Assembly: GCF_040954645.1 (NCBI RefSeq)
Contig: NC_092811.1
Coordinates: 84,019,063-84,083,062, forward strand
DNA: 64,000 nt
Reading direction: 5' to 3'
DNA from: Diabrotica undecimpunctata
Taxonomy: Eukaryota; Arthropoda; Insecta; Coleoptera; Chrysomelidae
The position numbers were made by a program, and so were the translations under genes. Position 1 is the stretch's first letter. Every line of letters begins with the position of its first letter. Under the pieces are notes generated by a model, which was given only the letters and a program-made list of their open reading frames with translations, did not search any database and was not told the DNA's origin. Below are positions 45,290-57,076 of this stretch, piece after piece.

Positions 45290-47815
45290 TATTTTTTGCG
45301 CCTTGTGTTACTGCGTTTATTCGACTACTGTATGGCTATCATTTCCTCAATGTTCTTCTGGGTCTTCTCTATATCCAGCTAGCCACTGTCTGGGCCGACT
45401 ATGTACTGTCATTTGGTTTTCGTCATAGTCTATCAGCTCTCTTAATAATCTACTAGGATGGTTCCGGAGATCGTTGAAAATCACCTGTGCTTTTTTGTCC
45501 ATTGTCTCAGGATTCTCTTTTGTTCTGAGTCCCTAAATACTTACCTTTATGGAACTTATTTAGGTATATTCAGAGCCTCTCTGATCATATTCTTCTGGAC
45601 TATTTGTATTTTATTTCTGTTAGATTTGTAAGTGTGTCCCCATGCGGCCGATGCGTATGTTAGTGTCGGTAAAATTATACAGTTTGCCATCCTAATCTTT
45701 GTTTTAAATCTCAGTTTACTCTTCCAACCGATGAAAGTTGACTTCTAATTATTTTAGCTTTCTGGATCGTTTGTTTCACGTGTTCTGTAAAGGTCAGCTT
45801 TTTTTTTCAACGTAACGCCTAGATATTTGGCTTGATTTGACCATTCGATTTGGTTATCGAATAGGGATAGAACCTTATTTGGTCCTCCTCTTCTTTTTTG
45901 TTACATGACAGCCTGTGTTTCATCAGAATTGACAGCTATTTTCACTGTATACACAAGTCTTGTAGTTCGTCAAGTGCCCTTTGTAGGTGTATTGTTGCTA
46001 GATCTGGGTTGGTACTGCTAACAGCTATCGCTGTTTCGTCTGCATATAGACTTAGCAACAATCTGGGTTCGGTTGGAGTGTCTTCTGTGTATATGGTGTA
46101 TAGATACGGTGACAACACTGCTCCTGTGGCACACTAGCCTCCATGGCTCCATCTTTGAACAAGGTTGGTTCTATCCGAACTCTGCACCTTCTGTCGGCTA
46201 GGTATGATGAGAGAAGACATTTCATCGCTTCACTATAACCATATTGGTTCATTTTATACAGCAGGCCTTCGTGCCAGACTCTGTCGAATACTTTACTGAC
46301 ATCTAGTAAGGCGGCTGCTGTATATTTCTTTTCGATAAACCCTTTTGTGATATATTCTGCTAGACGCAGTACCTAAAGTTCACATGAGTGTTCGGATCTG
46401 AATCCGAACTGAGCTTCAGGTATTATTCCGATTTCTTCTGATTTTTATTTTAGCCTAGCTAGTACGACCCGCTCTGCAATTTTGCTTATTGCTGGTAATA
46501 AGCTTATCGGCCGATAATTCTGTGGAAATTTGACATTTTTCCCTGGTTTTTCGATCGTTATTACGTGGGTTTCCTCCCACCTACCAGAAAAATGTCTTAA
46601 TCTGAGGATGTGGTTGATTAAATTTGTTATGTATACTATTGCTTTTGATGGCAGCTCCTTCAGAGCTCTATTTTGGCGTTAGTGCGCTTGATCAACTGTC
46701 TGACCTCTTCAGGGGAGGTATAAGTAATATCTATATTGCCGTTTCTTCTTTTCATTGCTCTGTATTTTCTTTACAGTTCTTCTGTGAAGTCGAGATCTTC
46801 ATCGAAATGATAATTTTTCCTACATTCTCTTTCTAACGTGTTTTTCATAACTTCCGCTTTGTCTTCGTCTGCGTACACAATTCCATTTTCCCCATAAGGG
46901 TGGAATCTTGTTATCTTTTTTAAGTATTTTAGATAGCTTCCAGAACGCAAATTTATTTGGGATTAGTTCTGGATATATGTCCCAATTTTCGTTTCGATGT
47001 TCTTCTAATTATTTTTTTACTTCCCTATTTCTTCTTTGTTTCTTGATCTGTTGGTCCTTTGTCTTTTTCTGTTTTTTCCTTTATTAGTTTTTTTAGCTCG
47101 TTGCTAATTTTTTTGAATCGTCCCCTTACTGTTGGTGTTTCTTCTTCTGTGTTGTTGGCCGCGATAGCATTTTGTATCGTTTTTTCTAGATTCCTCTAGT
47201 TCTTGTTTTGTGTTTATTGTTGTTATTACACCGATAGTTTCGTTTACTATTCTTTTGTAGTTTGGTCAACTTGTCCGTTTTTTCTTGTAGGTTTCCAAAC
47301 AGTTTATTTTTACTGCTTCCGGGGTCAATACAAATGGTTTGTGATTTGATTCACCCTTGTTCATTGAGTATATTTTGTGTCATTGGCCCACGTTTTGTAG
47401 AATTGCTATGTCCACGATTGTAGGAAGTCTGTCTCCACCATGGAAGTATGCAGGTTCTGTGCTACGGTTTGTGGTTTTGTCGAACCACTTGGGCGATCTT
47501 GAGTTTAGGTCTCCAATGATAATGGTGGGCTCCTTTGTGTCCAAAATGACATTTGATGACATGACAGTGATCAGACAATCTGGTGTAGGAATTACTTGGT
47601 GTTTGATTCCTTTTCCTGTCGTCATTTCTGTAGACATCATTTCTGTAGCCCAGAAATTTTGTTTTTGTTTGTTCCGTTATTTTAGTTTCTTGTAAAGCTA
47701 CGATGTCTAGTTCAAGTGTGTTGGAAAACTCGTCCAGAGAGTTGATTTTTTGTTTTAGCCCATTTGAATTCCATGATCCTATTCGCGGATTGTCCAACCG
47801 GTTAGACAGTTCTGC
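45290..47815 (-). pseudogene. Jockey-clade LINE ORF2 (endonuclease and RT), heavily decayed
   Basis: Minus strand. Endonuclease start: RIGSWNSNGLKQKINSLDEF, LDIVALQETKI, then in shifted frames GIKHQVIPTPDCLITVMSSN and EPTIIIGDLNSRSPKWFDK (catalytic GDLN). RT: LDVSKVFDRVWHEGLLYKMN (domain A, normally LDV.KAFDRV), YLADRRCRVRIEP, then PYLYTIYTEDTP and SLYADETAIAVSS, where YADE stands for YADD. The tail shows RLLRELIDYDENQMTVHSRP and RQWLAGYREDPEEH. Many stops and frameshifts. It is the same clade as the fragment at 118-848 but a different family. Confidence 0.85.
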
Positions 47816-48419
47816 TTACATCAATACTACCCATTGCGTTACTACATTAATCATCTTCTCGAACATAAATATGAAGTTCTTCAACTGTTCGTTGAGGCTG
47901 GCTATAATGATTGCTGTTTTAGAAATGACCACGGATTTTAGTTCTTTCGGCTGTTGTGTCTTCCTGGTTGCCTGTGCGTAGCTGACAGATTCTGTAGCTG
48001 GTGCACTTTGTATGCTTCTGCTTCTTGTGGTGTAGCACATTTTTTCTTTTTGGGTGCCTTTGAACAACCCCTGTAATTTGATGTTTGCACATTTTTTTTC
48101 AGTATTTTTGTCTTTTCGGCATTCTTTGCTTTAGTGATTTTCTCCTCACTTGACACATCTTGAGCCGCAGTGGCGGACCTTTGAGTATTACAGTATTCGA
48201 ATTTAAATTAAAATTTGCATCTGATGGACCTGAATTATCCGTGTCAGAGTCTGTACAATCTGAATTTGAGTTTAAATCATCATTATCATTATTCTCTGGC
48301 AAATCCTCGTAAATATTATAGTATACTATATCGCCAAACTCACTTACATTTTTGGTCATCTGGAGTTTCTGCGCTTCTTCTCTGGGCCAACAGGTCCTGT
48401 TTATGTTGTTTTTGGACAC
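47816..48419 (-). pseudogene. Jockey-clade LINE ORF1, internally deleted
   Basis: Minus strand. It starts at 48419 with MSKNNINRTCWPREEAQKLQ and an acidic segment (ENNDNDDLNSNSDCTDSDTD). After a frameshift it jumps to TSNYRGCSKAPKKKK, normally the end of the third Cys/His knuckle and C-terminus of jockey gag proteins (...H.ANYRGC). The knuckles themselves are missing, so a central deletion has joined N-terminus and C-terminus. A basic tail and SLNEQLKNFIFMFEKMINVV, the usual C-terminal helix, follow up to the ORF2 start. Confidence 0.75.
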
Positions 48420-49369
48420 TGTACACTATTATTTTATCAACTGTTCATCACACATAAAAATTTTATTTTAATTCAAATTCAATATGAAGTTTTCTGCACT
48501 ATAAGTCGTTAAAAAAATCGTTTATTAATTCTTTAACAAATTGGCGCCAACTTTCAATCAATAAACTGCTGTTTTCATCACTATTTACTATTCAAACTGT
48601 CTGCATATTCTGCTATTGAAAAATGATGTGATATTTTGCAATTAATTAAAATAATTTAAATAACCTATACTATCTTAAAAACTTAATAACAAAACGTCAA
48701 AATAGTGTAAGAAACAAAAACAATAATGACGATGGTGAACGAAAAGTCAAATTATGTTCCCAAACAATGAAAATGTCAAATTATTATAGCCTCAAGATTC
48801 ACTTGAATTTTCACATTAATAAGTGGTGAGAAGGTAGTGATGCAAATTACGGTAAAAATATTTCTTGATTATTTTTGTTTAATTTAGTTTTATTATGTTG
48901 GTTTTCACAAATTTAAAAACAAAATACATACATAAATCAGGGTATTTTAAATGATAATTTTATTTTTAGTAAAATAAAATTGTGATAATTCAATAATACG
49001 ACACTAACGATGAATAACTAAACAAATAGTATGCAGGGCGATATTTTAGTATTATTCAATACATTGTACCTTTTGATATTCTGGAAATTGGCTAAATGAG
49101 TTATATGATTTAAAGTGTATAGCAGGAGCTGTGGTAGTATTAATACCTATCATGGGCGTACTGGAAAAATCCAATAATTCTATTTCTTTTAATTTTGACT
49201 TTTTAATACCATTAAATCGACAAGCATCAATATGTTAACAGGAAAAACCGTATATCTCCAAATTCGTCATCAACCATGCTTAAATCTGAACCATGATTTA
49301 GTCTGTCCAGTCTATAAGTCCATTTGCGGAATTTTTATACAGTCGAAATACATTAAAACTTCGCCTGGA
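48420..49369. other. Unassigned A+T-rich stretch
   Basis: No domain, repeat end or RNA recognised. Confidence 0.4.
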
Positions 49370-52300
49370 ATGACTGTTGGGTGAAACGAGTAGCTCAACA
49401 GTCTTTCTTGCCGGTTCCAAGTCCAGATAAATGAGGGTTAAACGGAAGGCCAACAACCTGCCCTTATAAATACAGTCTGTTATGAAAACTGCAAGTTTGC
49501 CTCAGAATCGAACAGATACATATGGAAAACGACAATCACAATGGAAAAGGACTTTGAATGTTGTGACATGAAATGTTCTAAGTTGGTACCGGACGGGAGC
49601 ATCTAAACATGCAATAAAACAGTTAGAAAAGTAGGAATGGACATAACGGCAATACAAGAACTAAGGTGGCTAGACACGGGAAACATAAAAATAGACAAGG
49701 CGGTCATTTTCTACAGTGGAAACCAGACAGGAAAACACGAATTTGGCACAGGTTTCGTAGTACGAAAGAGAAGAATACCTGAACAGTATTATGTTTCACG
49801 TCCATTAGTGAAAGACTTTGTTATACTAGACTGAAAGAAAAATGGTTCAATATTTCTATTATATTCGCAGATGTTCCGACAGAAGATAAAGACGAACATA
49901 TTAAAGATTACTTCTATGAACAACTCGAAAGAACGCTTGAGAAAATCCCCAAACAAGACATGCAGATTATCTGTGGAGGCTTCAATGCAAAAATTGGCAA
50001 AGAACCTAACCTAAGACCGACAATAGGACAACACAGCCTCCACGATATCTCAAACGTCAATGGACAAAGGCTCGTAGAGCTAGCATCGGCTAACAATATG
50101 CTTGTAAAGTCTACTATGTTCCAACATAAAAACATTCATAAACAGACTTAGGTCTCTAATGACCACTCCACGCGGAACCAAATTGACCACGTAATTATCG
50201 ATGCCAGACCCGGAAGTAATGTGTTGGATGTAAGAAGCCTCAGGGGAGCAGATGGAGATACAGACCATCACCTAGTAAGAGTAAAAATCAGGTTGAGAAT
50301 ATCTTCAGAGAAACCTAAGGCCAACGAAGCATTGGGACCGTGGAACATTGAGGAAATGCAAAATGAGAAAATCCGAGAAAATTACAAACAAAAAATTAAA
50401 CAACATCTAAATACAATAGACCAGAGCAACGATGTCGAAAGGCTGCGGCAACAAATGGAAAAATAAATTACGGAGTCAGAAGAACTAATAATAGGAAAAA
50501 GCAGGAAGAGAACAAGGAAATGGTTTAATAGAGAATGTCAAGAAAAAATTCACGACAGATAGATAAAGCGAAACATTATGCTTCAACAAGGAACAGCAGA
50601 AAGTAAAGAAAACGCTTGAGTTTACCGAAAGTACAAGCTGAATATAGCCGCAAATGTTAAAAATATTTCGGTTTGGCAGTGTTGGCATGTTTTATAATGC
50701 ATATATTGTATGCTTCAAATATAAAGAGATAAAGTTTTTAAAAAGTACATTTTCATTATACTATTTTATGAATTCTGCAATTTTTAATTTATATGAAGCA
50801 ATAACGAGTAAATATTTGTCTCTTTCAAAATTAATTGTAAACATCTGTTGTAATCTGGCAACTGCTAATTTGACGATTGCAAAATCTATCCCCTAATCTA
50901 TCAAAGGGCAATTGCTAAAAAAAATTCTAATAATTAAAGGCAATTAATCTAAAAAGAAACAAATATTTACTCATTGTTGTTTTATACAAATCAAAAATTG
51001 CAGAATTCTAAACATAATATAAACAAAATGTAGTTTTCTAAAGCTTTATCTTTTTATATTTGAAGCATACAGCATCTACATTATAAAAACGTGCCAACAC
51101 TGCTAAACCGAAATTTTTTGTTCCATGTTTGACATTTGCGGCTATAATCAGCTTGTACTTTCGGTAAACTCAACCAAGAAAACTATGCAACTTCACGCCG
51201 AGAAACAAGAAAATTAATCAGAGAGAAAAAAGGAAGAACGAGCAACAGAAATATGAAGAAATGGAAATAAATAGGCAACAGTCAAATAGTCGAGCATTTG
51301 ACAAATCAGTGTCAAACGAAAAGAAAGGCTTCAGACCTAGATGCGTGTCTGTACTCAGAAAAAATGATAAAATAATAATAAATGAAACAGAACTGCTCCA
51401 AACATGGCAAGGATATTTCAAGACTTTACTAAACATACATCAAGAGGAAGAACATGGAGAAAATATATATTTTGGGGTAAACCTACAGATAGAGGACCCC
51501 TAAATAGATATACAAAGACAAAGACAAATACACAAACTAATAACACTTCTATGGAACGAAGAGAAAATACCAACAAAATGGCACGAAGTGTCATAATCCC
51601 CATCCATTAAATGGGAGACAAAACGAAGTGCTCTAATTATAGAGGCAACTCCCTACTTAATACGCCATATAAAATCTTAACATCCTATTAAGTAGGCTGA
51701 CACCGTTTGTAGAAAATTTCACGGGGGAATACCAAGTCGGCTTCAGAAAACATAGATCGACTATATATCAGATCTTTACTCTAAGACAGCTGCTTGAAAA
51801 AGGATGGGAATTCAATAGAACTATCCATAATCTCTTCATAGATTTCCGGCAAACGTACGACAGCATTAAAAGGGATCAGATGTGGAATGCAATGGCAGAA
51901 ATTTTAGTTCCAAAAAAACTTATCCAACTTAACTTAACTTGTTAAGTTATGTGTGAATAGCTGTAGATCCAGAGTACGGATAGGTAACAAACTCTCAGAA
52001 TCATTCAAAATAAGCAGTGACCTGAAACAAAGAGATGCTCTGTCACCTCTTCTCTTTAATATCATCCTGGAGAAAGTAATAAGAGCAGCACAACTTAAAA
52101 CAGAATTACTGACAGTAAATGGACCAAAATTACTACTAGCATACGCAGATGACATAGACATTGTGGGAAACACAGTAACCAATGTGAAGGAGACTTTTAA
52201 TAAATTAAAGGTAGAGGCAAAGAAAACTGGTTGAAGGGTAAACGAAGAGAAAACCAAATACATGTGCATTAACAGACAAAAGTGACGAGATGGAATAGGG

Positions 52301-53010
52301 CAAAATATTACAATAAACCCATACAACTTTGAAAGAGTGGAGAGTTTTAAATATCTCGGAGGAATAATCCCTGCAGATAACGATATCGCGGAAGAGATTA
52401 AAGGAAGAATTAGGGAGCAAACAGATGTATGTACAGCCTCCACAATACTATTAAATCTAAAAACCTAACACGAACATCAGAATATATATTAGACAAGATT
52501 AGAATATATAAAACGGTAATTAGACCGGTGCTCATGTATGTGTGTGAGACTGACCAAGGTAGTAAGAGCAAAGAAACTAAAAGAAAACTTAGATGTTTTG
52601 AGGTGAAAATCATCAGAAGAATCTTTGGGCCTTATCACGACATTAATAGCAACCAGTAACGAATGAGAACAAATGCTGAGGTCAAGCAGATGTATAGAGC
52701 GAGCGATATAGTCCAAGAGAATAAATCCCAACGTCTAAGATGGGCTGGCCATGTCTATAGACTCCCTAATAACCGCCTTCCCAAGTTAATATGGGAGGAA
52801 GTCCCCACAGAAACGAAGCCCTTAGGACGTCCACGACTGCGATGGAGAGACTATAATAGAGAAGAGGAGAGAATATATGGTTAGATCTAAGAACAGTGGG
52901 GCTACCCACTGACCCAACATGGACGACCCTTCAAGATGGAAGCAAGTTGTGCAGTCAGCCAAAACCCACCATGGGTTGTAGTGCTACGAGAAAAATACGA
53001 AGAAATACAT
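49370..53010 (+). pseudogene. LINE-B-type element with endonuclease and RT, near full length, split by a MITE
   Basis: Plus strand. An untranslated start with aaggccaacaacctgccctt near 49447 precedes the endonuclease: VGMDITAIQELRW, VIFYSGNQTGKHEFGTGFVV, MQIICGGFNAKIGKEPNLRP (the catalytic Asp of GDFNA replaced by Gly at 49978-49980), and RGADGDTDHHLVRVKI (the SDHH-type end). After the MITE (50614-51175) come SVLRKNDKIIINETELLQTW, YQVGFRKHRSTIYQIFTLRQ, LFIDFRQTYDSI (domain A), LKQRDALSPLLFNIILEKVI (B), LLAYADDIDIVGNTV (C intact), VESFKYLGGIIPADND, FEVKIIRRIFGPYHDIN, RLRWAGHVYRLPNNRL and KPLGRPRLRWRD. It is the only copy here with its own endonuclease. Stops at several places make it inactive. 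Confidence 0.88.
50614..51175. mobile_element. 562-bp fully palindromic MITE with 8-bp target duplication
   Basis: The ends are gcttgagtttaccgaaagta at the left and, as complement, ggttgagtttaccgaaagta at the right. The pairing runs through caagctga.tatagccgcaaatg and gaattctgcaattttt to near the centre at about 50895, so the whole element can fold into one hairpin with arms of about 270 bases. AAGAAAAC flanks it at 50606-50613 and 51176-51183. An 8-bp duplication suggests hAT-type mobilisation. No coding capacity. Confidence 0.9.
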
Positions 53011-53237
53011 TAAGTGCACTTAGTTGTTTCTTATTTACAAAAAAATACAAAGCTTGACAAGAAAAATGAATCGACTGCACACAGTGTAATTTTATTTGCC
53101 TATTTAAAATGTAATAGTAGAATCTGGGGAACCTGGGACAAGGAGAAACAACTAACAGCAGTAACCTGCATAAGAAGTATTCGCTTCTGTCGGCACTCCC
53201 CAAGTGCCAGGCTCTTTTTTTTATAAGTAAAGGACTA
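53011..53237. other. Short unassigned stretch between LINE-B and the Penelope-like element
   Basis: Nothing recognised. It includes an 8-base T run at 53214-53221 near the Penelope terminus. Confidence 0.3.
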
Positions 53238-54600
53238 GACCGTTACTTGATGGAAATTCATTTTGTATAACAATAAAACACTAAAAACTTTGTTTTCAAA
53301 ACTTCCACAAAATTTATTATAATATTTTATCACTAAAGCTGTTTCGGCAAGCATTTCTCAAGTGATCAATTTTTGCACGTGTTAACAATTTAAAGTCTTT
53401 AACAGAATATGTTGAGGAGGGGAGAGCTGTTTGTCTCAAGTTGGTCATTCAGAATTATCTCTGTGTTTTTTAATTTGTTAATTTTCATAGATTCTAAGAA
53501 AGTTAAGGGCTTTATTTTGGATGTGAAAAATTTGAAATTCGTCATTAAAAGAGTGATTATGATCTAGAAGGTGAAGCACGTGTATAGAATCTGTTTTCTG
53601 TTATTGAAAGCCTTTTATGTTCTGCTATACGTTTGTTAAAGGTTCTAGCAGTTTGACCGATGTAGGTTTTTGGGCAGTCGCCACATTTAAGTTTGTATAC
53701 ACCACTGTTTAAGTGCTTTTTATTTTGGCTCTTGTTGTTTTTTATATTTTTGCTTAAGTTGTTGTTTGTTTTAAAAGCTGGTGTTATTCCATTCTTTTTT
53801 ATGTGTTTGGCTATTTTTGTTTTTATTTTGCCTGCATATGTAATCGAGCAGAAGGTACTGGGTTTTTTCTCTAGTGTATTTTGACATCGGAATTTCTATT
53901 AATCTGTGTATCATGCTATGATAGGCTGCCAGTTTATGTTGTGTAAGAGGGGATGTGTAAGAGGGGATTGTGTATAGTCGTGTCAGTATGGGTAGGTTTC
54001 TTAAATATGGAGAACTTATGTTTATTTTTAAGTCTGATGATTTTTAAATCTAAAAAATTAATGGATTCATTTTGTTCTGTTTCTATTGTAAATTCAATAT
54101 GACTATGGAGTGAATTAATATGCGATAAAAATTAATCAAGTTGTCTGTTAGTTCCTGTAAAACATACCAGTATATCGTCTACGTATCTCCACCAATATAA
54201 AAACTTTTTGAATACGTGATGTTTTGAAATCTTTGTCTCTAGATGATCCATAAAAATATATGATGGTAATGGGCTTAGAGTATTACCCATTAAAAGTCCT
54301 GCACTGTTGTTTGTATATATTTAATTATTAAATTCAAAGTAGTCCTGGTTTATGCAAAGTTCGAGAAGGTGTAAAATTTCAGATGTAATGATTGGATTTG
54401 TAGTATTATGGTCTAAAAGATTTTTTACTAGAACAAAAGTTTCTGTAGGAGGAATACTAGGAAAAAGATTTTTTACATCAAATGAAATTAATCGGGAGTT
54501 AATTGAAAATGTTGTATTTTATTAACTCGTTCTATAGTATTTTCTATTTTTTTTTAGAATTTTAGAAGAACTTTGTTTCATCATCAGTTTAAACCTATAA
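53238..54600 (-). pseudogene. Penelope-like element: RT and GIY-YIG endonuclease
   Basis: Minus strand. RT: RLISFDVKNLFPSIPPTETF (domain A with catalytic D), LVKNLLDHNTTNPIITSEIL, then NNSAGLLMGNTLSPLPSYIF (domain B), FLYWWRYVDDILVCFTG (domain C, VDD), and INFLDLKIIRLKNKHKF. After a linker the GIY-YIG nuclease reads GVYKLKCGDCPKTYIGQTAR followed by TFNKRIAEHKR; the Tyr and Gly of the fold and the distal Arg are present. RT plus GIY-YIG is the defining Penelope arrangement. Stops and frameshifts break it and the N-terminal region is missing. The 3' end (53238-53360) carries the hammerhead-like terminal block also seen at 1646-1772. Confidence 0.9.
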
Positions 54601-54699
54601 AAAAAGAAGCTTAATTTTAATATTCAAGGGGCCATAAGATGCTTTATTTACTAATAACTGTCTATGTCACAGCTGCTGCTGCTTTAATCACTGTCATCG

Positions 54700-55520
54700 T
54701 TTATATTAATTATAATAGGTAGAATTTCCTGTCTTATCTAGTATATGCTCTCGGTTGTACCACTTTTTAATTACATTTCCTATCTGACTTATCGAATTTT
54801 GCCATATCTTGGGGGCAACAGTTTGTAGAGCTTCTTTTCACATGTTTAAAGCTTTACATTCTTTATATCCATCTCCACCAATATGCCTGTTATAATGGTT
54901 TTTGGCAATTTCCCATATTAATTTTATAGCATTTAAAATACAGTGAGATGATGTTAGACGTAACACTTTGTGTCCCTATTCATCTGCTAGATCATCTAAG
55001 ATATATTTTGGGGGTGGCTTGTTTCTAAAAATAAATATTGATAACCTGAACTAAACTCTCATTAGGCGTACTTACTGCGCAACAATCTGCAAAAGCTCGT
55101 TTTTTAACATTGTCTCATTAAAAGGCAATTTATTGTTAGTGAACCAATCTTTTATTTCAGTCTTTGTTGAAATCGTGTTTGGTGCTTTCTCTAACAACAT
55201 GCTATGGTATAGAGCGTTATCCATTATAATTAGGTATAGTTTAGACAAACTTTTTAGTAGTCAATTTTCAATCCACGATAAAAAAATTTCCTGGTTCTTT
55301 TCCCCATGGTAGTCTATTGGAGAAAAATAAGGCTTCTGCAAAAGCGACCTATAAAATCATTCTGAATAATCCAAGTTTCATCTATAAAAACAAACTTTTA
55401 TAGTTCTTCGTGTTTATATTTTTGATATAATCTCAAAAAGTCTGCTCTCTTCGCAGCAATATGAGACTGTTCAATCAGTCCTTACCTTGGATTATCTTTT
55501 AGCTATGTAAAACCGGTATC
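54700..55520 (-). pseudogene. IS630/Tc1-superfamily transposase relic
   Basis: Minus strand. Near 55480-55400: GLIEQSHIAAKRADFLRLYQ and FVFIDETWIIQNDFIG (first catalytic D). Later: LYLIIMDNALYHSMLLEKAP (second D), EIKDWFTNNKLPFNETML, ILDDLADE.GHKVLRL and HCILNAIKLIWEIAK, where HC.LNPIE..W is expected, so Pro is Ala and the catalytic Glu is Lys. The C-terminus ALQTVAPKIWQNSISQIGNV ends in a dissolved tail. The layout is that of the DDE_3 transposases with a long D-to-E spacing. Frameshifts and Glu loss make it dead. Confidence 0.75.
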
Positions 55521-55539
55521 TTTCAGTACAATACTAAGT

Positions 55540-55763
55540 GACATACGACAACTAATAAACAGTTCTTTTCATTTTCAAAGACTGTTCATCCAAAACAAAT
55601 CAATTACACTTTTTCCTAGAGAATTAGCAAAAGTTAACAAAGCGGGAGAGTATGAAATAGCTTTCCTGTTTATAACACAAAAACCTTTTACATGCATAAA
55701 GTCAGAAAGAGTTCTGCCTCTTGTATTTAAAACCTTGTCGCGGATGGATCTTATATCAAACAA
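55540..55763 (-). pseudogene. APE-type endonuclease fragment of a LINE
   Basis: Minus strand reads LNTRGRTLSDFMHVKGFCVI then SYSPALLTFANSLGKSVIDL, followed by FWMNSL. This matches the (L/V)LNGR...DSPA.FTF.S..G.SVIDL.W segment of LINE endonucleases, just before the catalytic SDH, which is not reached. About 62 codons are open. Neither RT nor ORF1 is attached. Confidence 0.65.
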
Positions 55764-57076
55764 ATTAGTATTTTTATTAGGAAAAATATGTCATTATATT
55801 TTTCCGTAACATCAGTTAAAGCTAATTGAAATATCTCGAGATATTTTAGCAAAGCAAAGCAGCAAACGTTTGCAGCAAAGAGAGGTGCCCAAAGATTGAA
55901 ACAATGCTATAACCTGTAATAAATCTAGGATTGAAGCTAAGGGATGCTTAGCACTGTCACCACTGAAATATCCCCTGTGTTTAAAGGAGATTTAGCTGTC
56001 CGAGCGAATTTGAGGCATACTGGTCCACTAGTTCGAATAGGTCGTGATTTCGCCCTCGCGGATTTACAAGAGGGTAGGAAGACAAACAGCATAGGGGCTG
56101 AAGGGTACTCCGATGCAGGCCCTGTAAAGAGTCAGAGGCTATGGGCTTGCGTTAGAAGCCAGGAAGATGTACAAAGCAAAAATGTGTTCCCTTCTTGTCT
56201 CTATCTAACGGTAAAATAAAACAAGCCACTTTCAACTTACTGTATAATTAACAAATCGTAATTTTACAACTACTACACCAAACGCACAATGAGCTATTAG
56301 TGGTTATTATTGTTTGCGAAGGGAGACGAGAAGAGATTTTACTAAGGGAATTTAAAGGCGGATAACCTACTATTAATTGTTCCCAAAATGGTTAGTAAAC
56401 ATTGTTCGTTACCTTAGCGTACTTAGGCCCTAGCTAATGAATACGCGTTGTAGTCCAAACTGGAACTCTGGAATAGTCTGGATGAACGCTGGAATTCACT
56501 GTACGTTATGGCGGTACTGAGCGAGACGAAAAATTCGTATTTTCGAATCTCTACCTTCCGTCGCACATGAATATCACGATAATTGAGCTAACGCTTGCCG
56601 CGCTGACTGCCGACTGCCGAGGTACCACTGGCACCGGATGCGCCAGCACTACCCTCTGGCTCGGTTGCCAGAACGCTACTACCCTTTTGACCAACTTCCG
56701 TTTGTTTTTATCTCTTGCCAACTCGTACCTTAGATTCTTTTGTCACGCGTGAAGTGGAGATTTGTTTCTACGTTTTCGCTGAATATGCCATCTATTCCAT
56801 GTGTTAAACTTTATCACGCCATGTCAAACTTCTTAGTCAGCTCAATTCTTATCACTTGTTTAACAATTCGTACCTTGTATTATTTTCCGACAAGGTCTAA
56901 AGTGTCGTAATTTTTTAAACATTCAGGCTTATGTTAAACTAGCTCAATTGTTATTCTTTGTTTTTAATTTGAAATGTATACGTTAAACTGTGTCGAATTT
57001 ATTCTTATTAATTCGGATATTAGAATATTATTTAATTAATTTTAATTATTCTTTTCTAGGCTAACTAGCCCTTATT
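55764..57076. other. Unassigned stretch, G+C-richer from 55900 to 56760
   Basis: A 91-codon plus-strand frame (55944-56219) and a long frame on the opposite strand over the same bases are both open, yet neither shows a known domain. Composition differs from neighbouring transposons. It might be an LTR internal region, another repeat or a host exon; the sequence does not decide. Confidence 0.35.

Noticed and set aside
56020..56080. gttcgaata as a tRNA T-arm
   Set aside because: No acceptor, D-arm or anticodon arm can be drawn around it.
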